From: Spirochaetaceae bacterium
Lineage (GTDB): Bacteria > Spirochaetota > Spirochaetia > CADAEX01
Assembly: GCA_009778835.1 (NCBI GenBank)
Contig: WRFK01000034.1
Span: forward strand, 1 to 11,067
DNA: 11,067 bases
Direction of reading: 5' to 3'
Each line of letters starts with the position of its first letter. Within the stretch, counting starts at the first letter, position 1. Below, in pieces: positions 6,198-11,067 of this stretch. Position numbers and translations under genes: made by a program. The notes beneath the pieces were generated by a model that saw only the letters and a program-made list of their open reading frames with translations, did no database searches and was not told where the DNA came from.

Positions 6198-8459
6198 ATG
6201 AAAAAGCTTTTTTGCATTTTATTACTTTTTATATCATATATAATTTATGGAGAAAATCCATTACCAGACCCCAAGTGGATAAGCAGCACAATAGCATCAG
6301 ATATTGAATATTTAAAAAAATTATATCCATGTGAAAATAACTCCAGGCAGGAAAAGGCAGTATATCAATTTATAAGGGAAAGACTTGACTCTCTTTCAAT
6401 TTCTTACACCGAACAGCCGGTAGATACAATAAGAGGCACTCATTCATTTACCTCAAATATAATTGTAGATTTTTTTGGCGCAACCAACAACACAATAATA
6501 TTTGCCATTCCTGTTAATAACTTAAAAGACAATTCATTTAACATAGCAATGGCATTAAAGTTATGTGAATTCTTTAGGGAAAATTTATCTGAAAAAAGTG
6601 TTAAAATACTTTTTTTAGGATCTGAATCTTTACCTTATTTACTTGATACAAACTATTTGTTATATAACCAGAATCTTGTAGAAAAGATAGCTACGGAATC
6701 CAGCGAAGAACAGTTGGGTTCAAGAGCCTTTTTGCAAGATTATTTTCCAGAATCCAATGTCTGCCTGATTTATCTTAATATTGAAAATTACGAAAATATT
6801 GTTGAAATTTCCAATATAACCGCAACAGGACAAACTCCCCTATGGTTTATAAAAAAAGCATCCAGAGAAATGGAAAGAAATAATATAAATTTTTTTATAG
6901 ACATAAGAGAAAACACTCTTTATAAAGCAGGGTATAACTTAAAATCCCAAACAGATATTTTTATGAAGAATAATATACCTTCATTATATATCACTTCAAC
7001 AGATGGTTATAATCCAATGCTATTTTTTAATAAAATACCCGGTTTAAAGCAAAAAAATCTTACAGCTCAATTATTCTTTTTCCTTATTTCAATGTCAAAT
7101 AATTATCAGGAACTTGAACTGGAAACAAATTATTTAGTCATGCCATTAAAAAACAGTTACTTTTTTTTGAAAGAAAAATATAATATTTTAATCTATCTTG
7201 CCTTTATAACAATCCTTATTATTTTTTCCATGAAATACAGCAAGAATTTTTTCCGTTATATCAGAAAAATGTTTAAACATTTTTTGGTTATTATATGGCT
7301 TTTTTTGCTCTGCTTTTTATTTCTATTTCTTGCAACGCTTACTACGGAATTTATAATTTTATTTAAAGGATCTCCAAATATATGGATCGAGACTCCTGCA
7401 ACTGTTTTTTTTATTAAAATAATTACAGCAATTGTTTTTCTTTTTTCATCACTTTTTTTACTGCAAAAAATAAGCCTTCCCTATTCAAGCAGCTTTTATT
7501 CTTCAAGCGCTATTTTTCTTATGTTGATAAATATTTTTATATTTCAATTTCTCAATATTACTTTATCATTTGTCGCAATGTGGGGGCTTGTTTGGGCAAT
7601 AGTTTTTTCTTTTTCGGAAAACAGGTGGATAAAAACAGGTTGTTTAATAATTTCTTACTATCTGATATATGATGCTGTAAAATACATTTTTATAGCGCCC
7701 GCCATTAACCTCTGCAATATTTTAATTTCAAGCAAAATTACAGGAAATGTTCTTATAGCAATAACTTTACTTCCCGGCATTATGATGATACTTAGAATCT
7801 TATACATACAAACCCGTATAGAATTGAAAAAATATAAAATTTTAAGAAGAGTTATTTTTTCTATAACATTATTAACTGCTCTAACATTAACAGGTTACTA
7901 TTATTGGTTTGATATATATAAAAATAAAAAAATGCCTGTTTTGTTTGTTTATACCATTGATACAGACATGGATACTTCAATAATAGAGGTATCAACTCCT
8001 GTGGAGTCAGAAGATATTAAAATCTCAATAGACAGCAATAACTACTCCCTTGAAACAGGTAACTTAAAAAAAATAGAAATTACGAACAACAACACAGGAG
8101 AGCTTGTTGAAATCCAAAAAACATTATCATGGTTTTTGGATAGAAAAAATATAGTGCTTGATATTATTCCAAAAGGAAATCCGGAAAAAATAGAAATATT
8201 ATTCCATATGGAAGAAAACCAGATTATTCTGGATAGCAACTATCAATTTACTCTTCAACCTAATCTTAGGGGCGGAGAATTTCATATTGGGTATAACCCC
8301 AACTTCCCTCTCAGACTGGATATACTTACAAATAAGGAAGCCGATATACTGTTTGAGATAAAATTTATTTACAGAACCCAGCTTTTTAATATGGATATAA
8401 AAGGAAACAATATGATTTTTTACGACTATACTGTTGTAAGAAAGAGTATTTATGGATAA
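6198..8459 (+). CDS. Membrane protein with degenerate M28-peptidase-like ectodomain
   Basis: A 753-residue protein. Residues 1-18 are a signal peptide or anchor. Residues ~30-300 follow the plan of M28 zinc aminopeptidases: VYQFIRERLDSLSISY, a strand IIFAIP where H-x-D is expected, LKDNSFNIAMAL in place of NDNASGVA, LGSES in place of the EE motif, and SQTDIFMKNNIPSLYIT in place of the SDH-to-GIP segment. The usual ligand His residues are not seen, so I infer a non-catalytic relative. From ~328 come about seven or eight hydrophobic helices (near 328-346, 361-390, 401-423, 436-455, 457-471, 480-500, 517-536, 551-569), then a ~175-residue polar beta-rich C-terminal domain probably outside the cytoplasm. 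It overlaps dinB by 8 bases. Function unknown. Confidence 0.8.
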   Translation: MKKLFCILLLFISYIIYGENPLPDPKWISSTIASDIEYLKKLYPCENNSRQEKAVYQFIRERLDSLSISYTEQPVDTIRGTHSFTSNIIVDFFGATNNTIIFAIPVNNLKDNSFNIAMALKLCEFFRENLSEKSVKILFLGSESLPYLLDTNYLLYNQNLVEKIATESSEEQLGSRAFLQDYFPESNVCLIYLNIENYENIVEISNITATGQTPLWFIKKASREMERNNINFFIDIRENTLYKAGYNLKSQTDIFMKNNIPSLYITSTDGYNPMLFFNKIPGLKQKNLTAQLFFFLISMSNNYQELELETNYLVMPLKNSYFFLKEKYNILIYLAFITILIIFSMKYSKNFFRYIRKMFKHFLVIIWLFLLCFLFLFLATLTTEFIILFKGSPNIWIETPATVFFIKIITAIVFLFSSLFLLQKISLPYSSSFYSSSAIFLMLINIFIFQFLNITLSFVAMWGLVWAIVFSFSENRWIKTGCLIISYYLIYDAVKYIFIAPAINLCNILISSKITGNVLIAITLLPGIMMILRILYIQTRIELKKYKILRRVIFSITLLTALTLTGYYYWFDIYKNKKMPVLFVYTIDTDMDTSIIEVSTPVESEDIKISIDSNNYSLETGNLKKIEITNNNTGELVEIQKTLSWFLDRKNIVLDIIPKGNPEKIEILFHMEENQIILDSNYQFTLQPNLRGGEFHIGYNPNFPLRLDILTNKEADILFEIKFIYRTQLFNMDIKGNNMIFYDYTVVRKSIYG

Positions 8460-9639
8460 TGTTTTTTTCCATATAGATATGGATGCATTTTATGCGTCAA
8501 TAGAACAACTTGATAATGTTTCTTTCAGAAGCAAGCCTGTAATTGTCGGAGGCATGGGGAAAAGAGGGGTTGTCTCAACATGTTCTTATGAAGCCAGAGC
8601 ATTTGGAGTAAGATCTGCCATGCCCATTGAAGAAGCAAGAAAAAGATGTCCTTCGGGAATTTTTGTCCCATGCAGAATGAAAAGATATATTCAGGTTTCA
8701 AATCAGATTATGGAAATATTAAACCAATTTTCTCCTGATGTTAATGTTATATCTATTGATGAAGCTTATCTTAATATGACAGGCACAAGTCTTATATTCG
8801 GACAACCAAAGGAAGCTGCCAAAAAGTTAAAATCAAAAATAAAAGAGAGTACAGGCCTTACTGTTTCTGTTGGAATTGCGTGTAACAGAATGATGGCAAA
8901 ACTTGCATCTGATCACGGAAAACCTGATGGCCTTTGCCATATTAAGCAAGGCAAGGAAATAGAATTTCTTGATTCGCTAAAACTTAAAGACTTGCATGGA
9001 ATCGGGAAAAAAACAGCGGAAAGGCTTAATCAAAGCGGAATATCCGAAATAAAACAGCTCCGTTTGTATTCAAAAAAAATACTTTCCACAATACTTGGCA
9101 GCAGTATTATGGCAGAGCATATATATAACGAAGTAAGGGGAGAAGATCCCGGAGTATGGAGCGACAATCCTAAAAGCAAGTCTATTGGGAATGAAATAAC
9201 ATTTGAAGAAGATATAAAATCCGAAGATTTACTAAAACAGGAACTTCTTGATATTGCGCAACACCTTGTATTCAGGCTAAATAACTCCGGATATGTATCA
9301 AAAACTGTTTCTATTAAAATAAAATATTTTGATTTTTTAGTAACAACAGCTCAGACTACTCTTTTAAATAATATAAGCTGTTCCGATGAGATATATAAAA
9401 CACTTGTTGCTCTTCTTGATAAAAAACTTGACAGATCAAAGCCTGTAAGGCTTATTGGAGCTTCTTTGCTTGGTCTTGAAAAAAAAGAATATTCAAGCCA
9501 GATCGACCTTTTTGAAAGCAATAATAAAAAAAAGAAAGAGGTTGAGAACGCTGTCCAGAAGTTGTCAGAGAAAAAGCCTGAAATAAAAATATTTAAGGCA
9601 GCATCTATTAAAAAAAACAGGCCAGTTAAATCATTATAG
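8452..9639 (+). CDS. dinB: DNA polymerase IV (Y-family, error-prone)
   Basis: Translesion polymerase of 395 residues acting at stalled forks. Catalytic metal ligands are Asp9 (HIDMDAFYAS), Asp103 and Glu104 (SIDEAYL), the same numbers as in E. coli DinB; Phe13 is the usual steric gate. The palm/fingers include VVSTCSYEARAFGVRSAMP (40-58), SVGIACNRMMAKLASDHGKPDG (139-160) spans the conserved palm-thumb part, and LHGIGKKTAERL (181-192) is the helix-hairpin-helix. QIDLF (350-354) is a sliding-clamp binding pentapeptide, followed by a basic 41-residue tail common in Pol IV of low-GC bacteria. It starts inside the end of the upstream membrane-protein gene (ATGGATAA, 8-base overlap), so it is translationally coupled. 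I saw no LexA-type box nearby. Confidence 0.97.
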   Translation: MDNVFFHIDMDAFYASIEQLDNVSFRSKPVIVGGMGKRGVVSTCSYEARAFGVRSAMPIEEARKRCPSGIFVPCRMKRYIQVSNQIMEILNQFSPDVNVISIDEAYLNMTGTSLIFGQPKEAAKKLKSKIKESTGLTVSVGIACNRMMAKLASDHGKPDGLCHIKQGKEIEFLDSLKLKDLHGIGKKTAERLNQSGISEIKQLRLYSKKILSTILGSSIMAEHIYNEVRGEDPGVWSDNPKSKSIGNEITFEEDIKSEDLLKQELLDIAQHLVFRLNNSGYVSKTVSIKIKYFDFLVTTAQTTLLNNISCSDEIYKTLVALLDKKLDRSKPVRLIGASLLGLEKKEYSSQIDLFESNNKKKKEVENAVQKLSEKKPEIKIFKAASIKKNRPVKSL

Positions 9640-9772
9640 AAAGCAAAAACCACGAACTTTTTATTCCAATATTTCCCTTGCTAATGCGGTTGTGGGTGTA
9701 GAATTATCAATTTTAATCCATATGATTAAGTATTGAAAAAATTATTCCGAAAAGAAAAAAAGGGCATAAAAA
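9640..9772. other. Short intergenic stretch without a clear signal
   Basis: It holds no gene and no convincing terminator. A weak promoter-like pair (TTGCTA 9678-9683, TAGAAT 9699-9704, 15 apart) precedes the next gene, whose Shine-Dalgarno AAGGG is at 9760-9764. Confidence 0.3.
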
Positions 9773-10240
9773 ATGATTATAGTTTCAGAAGAAAAAAAGA
9801 CTATGGTTGAAGACTTGACTTTTCTTAACCATTTAATAGCGCTTACAAGCACATCACTTGATATGGATATAGATATATCCCTATATAAAAATAAAATTAT
9901 AGATGATGTTTTTTTTATCAATAATACATTAAACAAAATAGAAGAAAGAGTAACAAATAGTAATATCAATGAAAAAGAGTTCATAATTATCTTAAAGAAA
10001 ATAAAAAATATAAAAGATAGTGCAATTATCTTGATGGAAAATATAATCAAATATAAGTATAAGCAGTCAATTATTTTTGAAGCTCATAGCAATGATATAA
10101 AATCATTTATAAGTTTATATAAAATCAGTTCTTCTGAAATACAAAAAAGGCTAAACAAAAAACTTTCTTTTTCTCAAGAGGGAAATCAGGTGTCAAAAGA
10201 AGAGCTCTATTCCCTTTTTGAACAAGAAGATTCAGAATAA
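9773..10240 (+). CDS. Small helical protein of unknown function
   Basis: A 155-residue protein I do not recognise. It has no signal peptide or membrane segment; it is Lys/Ile/Asn/Glu-rich and looks mostly alpha-helical, with possible coiled-coil helices around 38-62 and 66-98 and an acidic end (EELYSLFEQEDSE). AAGGG (9760-9764) lies 8 bases before the ATG, so the start is well supported; a second Met at position 11 is less likely. Very AT-rich even for this window. It follows dinB by 133 bases and converges on the XRE gene with 42 bases between stops. An adaptor or chaperone-like role is possible, but nothing shows it. Confidence 0.75.
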   Translation: MIIVSEEKKTMVEDLTFLNHLIALTSTSLDMDIDISLYKNKIIDDVFFINNTLNKIEERVTNSNINEKEFIIILKKIKNIKDSAIILMENIIKYKYKQSIIFEAHSNDIKSFISLYKISSSEIQKRLNKKLSFSQEGNQVSKEELYSLFEQEDSE

Positions 10241-10256
10241 TACCTTTTCTTATTTT

Positions 10257-10271
10257 TTCCCGGCAAGGGAA
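10257..10271. other. Weak hairpin between convergent stops
   Basis: TTCCC (10257-10261) and GGGAA (10267-10271) can pair around GGCAA. It sits between the ends of the 155-residue gene and the XRE gene, where a shared terminator is expected, but neither strand has a T-run after the stem. The stem is only 5 bp, so termination is doubtful. Confidence 0.25.
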
Positions 10272-10282
10272 TCATTAATCCT

Positions 10283-10636
10283 CTAATAATTTTTCGCATC
10301 CAGAGATTCAGCAATATCCGCTTTAATAAGGGCTACGAGGCGGGTAAAAAGTTCCTTTTTTACATGTACAGGCATTCTCTCTAAATAATCCTTTGTTTTA
10401 AGTTTCTGTTCCTTGATTTCTCCACTATTCTCGACAACAAACAACAAGCTTGGATGGATATTCAGCGCTGCAGCGATTTTCTCAATTTTTTCAAACGAAG
10501 GGATACGCCTACCCATTTCAATCTGACCAATGTAATTTGCACTAGTATCACACTTTTCAGCCAAAAGCATTTGAGAGATACCTTTTTCTTTGCGAAGTTT
10601 TTTAAGATTTATAATAAATATTTTTTGCAAGGTCAT
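10283..10636 (-). CDS. XRE-family helix-turn-helix repressor
   Basis: A 117-residue DNA-binding protein. Residues ~7-65 are a Cro/CI-type HTH: NLKKLRKEKGISQMLLAEKC gives helices 1-2, and the recognition helix is TSANYIGQIEMGRR (31-44), followed by PSFEKIEKIAAALNI. Residues 66-117 form a charged helical tail (VKKELFTRLVALIKADIAE) likely for dimerisation. It is divergent from a small membrane protein across a 142-base region containing two perfect inverted 13-bp copies, one on each promoter, so it probably represses both itself and the neighbour. Its own -10 lies only 2 bases before the ATG, so the true start may be TTG 10630 (two codons in) or another promoter is used; there is no Shine-Dalgarno. 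Confidence 0.9.
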   Translation of the reverse strand: MTLQKIFIINLKKLRKEKGISQMLLAEKCDTSANYIGQIEMGRRIPSFEKIEKIAAALNIHPSLLFVVENSGEIKEQKLKTKDYLERMPVHVKKELFTRLVALIKADIAESLDAKNY

Positions 10637-10637
10637 T

Positions 10638-10665
10638 ATTATATTCTAATAGACATAAATTGCAA
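10638..10665 (-). promoter_or_regulatory. Candidate promoter of the XRE gene
   Basis: On the minus strand TTGCAA (10660-10665) and a perfect TATAAT (10638-10643) are 16 bases apart. Operator copy 10646-10658 lies in the spacer. The start would fall near 10631, inside the annotated ATG codon, which hints at a leaderless start at TTG 10630. Confidence 0.4.
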
Positions 10666-10721
10666 TATTTTCCACTTGTCTTATTGACAGTTGTTGTAAT
10701 TTATAATATTATGTCTATTAG
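10646..10721. repeat. Inverted 13-bp operator-like pair
   Basis: CTAATAGACATAA (10646-10658) is repeated exactly inverted as TTATGTCTATTAG (10709-10721). Centres are 63 bp apart, close to six helical turns, so both copies face the same side of the DNA. The left copy lies in the XRE promoter spacer; the right one covers the end of the -10 and the start point of the plus-strand promoter. The likely ligand is the adjacent XRE protein, possibly binding cooperatively or looping; that is inference. Confidence 0.65.
10684..10712 (+). promoter_or_regulatory. Promoter of the membrane-protein gene
   Basis: A perfect TTGACA (10684-10689), 17-base spacer and TATTAT (10707-10712, 5 of 6): the strongest promoter in the window by eye. 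The start would be near 10719, giving a ~60-nt leader. The right operator copy (10709-10721) covers the -10 and start, fitting repression. Confidence 0.65.
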
Positions 10722-10722
10722 C

Positions 10723-10782
10723 ATGGTTTCATGTTTCTTCGACAATATGAAAAATCCAATATTCGAAGGAGAGAAAAAATGA
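10723..10782 (+). CDS. Possible 19-codon leader peptide
   Basis: An ATG 4 bases after the predicted transcript start opens MVSCFFDNMKNPIFEGEKK and stops with TGA overlapping the next gene's ATG (ATGA, 10779-10782). It has no Shine-Dalgarno of its own, so it would be read leaderless. It passes through the hairpin that hides the next gene's ribosome site, so its translation would open it, as in known leader-peptide control. The coupling geometry is seen; translation is inferred, and chance is possible. Confidence 0.35.
   Translation: MVSCFFDNMKNPIFEGEKK
10734..10771 (+). promoter_or_regulatory. Shine-Dalgarno-masking hairpin
   Basis: Bases 10734-10741 (TTTCTTCG) pair with 10764-10771 (CGAAGGAG), then, after a 2-base bulge (10742-10743), AATAT (10744-10748) pairs with ATATT (10759-10763), loop 10749-10758. 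The 3' arm covers the whole AAGGAG of the following gene. Two of the 13 pairs are G.U. It would lower translation unless opened by a ribosome on the leader, by heat or by a factor. Confidence 0.5.
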
Positions 10783-11067
10783 AAGCGAAACTAAAATATT
10801 CCAGAAAATATGTCATAATATCTGTTGTATCCAGCTACATTCTTTTCGGATTTTCCACACTTTGGACAATTTTTTCTACCAATACTTGTCTCCCAATAAA
10901 GATAGCTGCTGGTGGTTTATATGTTATTGTCCTTTTCTTTACCTGCTTTTTTGCAATCAATCGAAAAAAGTCTGGATTAATATCAATATCCCGTTTGACG
11001 CACGGAGAAGAAAATGACTACACGAAAATTTTAACAAAAATAAAAAAGGCGCATGCGTCAATTAAAA
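10779..11067 (+). CDS. Small membrane protein, truncated at window end
   Basis: The first 96 residues of a protein cut by the window edge. It has a basic start (MKAKLKYSRKY) and two predicted membrane helices, about 11-33 and 40-61, then a cytoplasmic-looking basic, helical stretch (NRKKSGLISISRLTHGEEND...). The start is well fixed by AAGGAG (10766-10771), 7 bases before the ATG. I do not recognise the family; a sensor or transporter partner could follow the two helices. Divergence from an XRE gene plus tight double control suggests its expression is costly or conditional, which would also suit a toxin-like or phage-defence membrane protein, but nothing shows that. Confidence 0.8.
   Translation, partial: MKAKLKYSRKYVIISVVSSYILFGFSTLWTIFSTNTCLPIKIAAGGLYVIVLFFTCFFAINRKKSGLISISRLTHGEENDYTKILTKIKKAHASIK

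Noticed and set aside
6191..6310. Alternative upstream ATG (6191) opening another frame before the M28-like gene
   Set aside because: It encodes a short unremarkable peptide that overlaps the signal peptide of the real gene out of frame.
8400..8452. LexA/SOS box upstream of dinB
   Set aside because: No recognisable box seen, and dinB starts inside the preceding gene.
10257..10271. Bidirectional terminator
   Set aside because: Only 5 bp, and the T-run is on the wrong side on both strands.
10454..10687. Plus-strand frame of 77 codons opposite the XRE gene
   Set aside because: Antisense shadow with no ribosome site; it ends inside the operator region.
1..11067. CRISPR array, tRNA or rRNA
   Set aside because: No regularly spaced repeats and no tRNA or rRNA sequence features on either strand.

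Overview
The window is AT-rich bacterial DNA that looks chromosomal. Signal peptides, an exported GH3 glycosidase and AT-driven codon choice fit a low-GC spirochaete, with a Treponema-like host as my best guess. That is a pattern-recognition inference: there is no rRNA or other phylogenetic marker here to prove it. The first ~180 bases are about 50% GC by hand count, clearly unlike the rest, and look like the edge of something different.

Layout. 1-278: no recognisable gene, but several perfect short inverted repeats. 279-1715 (-): exported protein with a transglutaminase-like Cys-His-Asp core and a helical repeat tail. 1716-1950: divergent intergenic region with overlapping promoters and a strongly foldable leader in front of trxB. 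1951-5589 (+): compact operon trxB - nagZ-like GH3 glycosidase - GNAT acetyltransferase. 5580-6089 (-): small nitroreductase, convergent with and overlapping the acetyltransferase. 6198-9639 (+): membrane protein with a degenerate M28-peptidase-like ectodomain, overlapping dinB (DNA polymerase IV) by 8 bases. 9773-10240 (+): small helical protein of unknown function. 10283-10636 (-) and 10779-end (+): a divergent pair of an XRE-type repressor and a truncated small membrane protein, separated by an unusually ordered control region.

The parts most worth a second look are not the enzymes but the control DNA. (1) The ~195-nt trxB leader can fold into several hairpins, a 14-bp closing stem and a possible loop-loop contact; its G.U pairs point to an RNA read toward trxB. 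(2) The GH3 gene has no ATG/GTG/TTG upstream, yet its reading frame extends 64 codons to an AUA codon placed 7 nt after a good Shine-Dalgarno, adding an export signal that an ATG-based call at 3071 would miss. (3) The XRE/membrane-protein intergenic region has two perfect inverted 13-bp copies, one on each promoter, 63 bp apart, followed by a 19-codon leader ORF whose translation would open a hairpin hiding the next gene's Shine-Dalgarno.

Functionally the window mixes thiol redox (trxB), peptidoglycan recycling (nagZ), modification (GNAT, nitroreductase), error-prone DNA synthesis (dinB) and envelope proteins. Apart from the two operons I see no single shared pathway. No tRNA, rRNA, insertion sequence, transposase or CRISPR array was seen.
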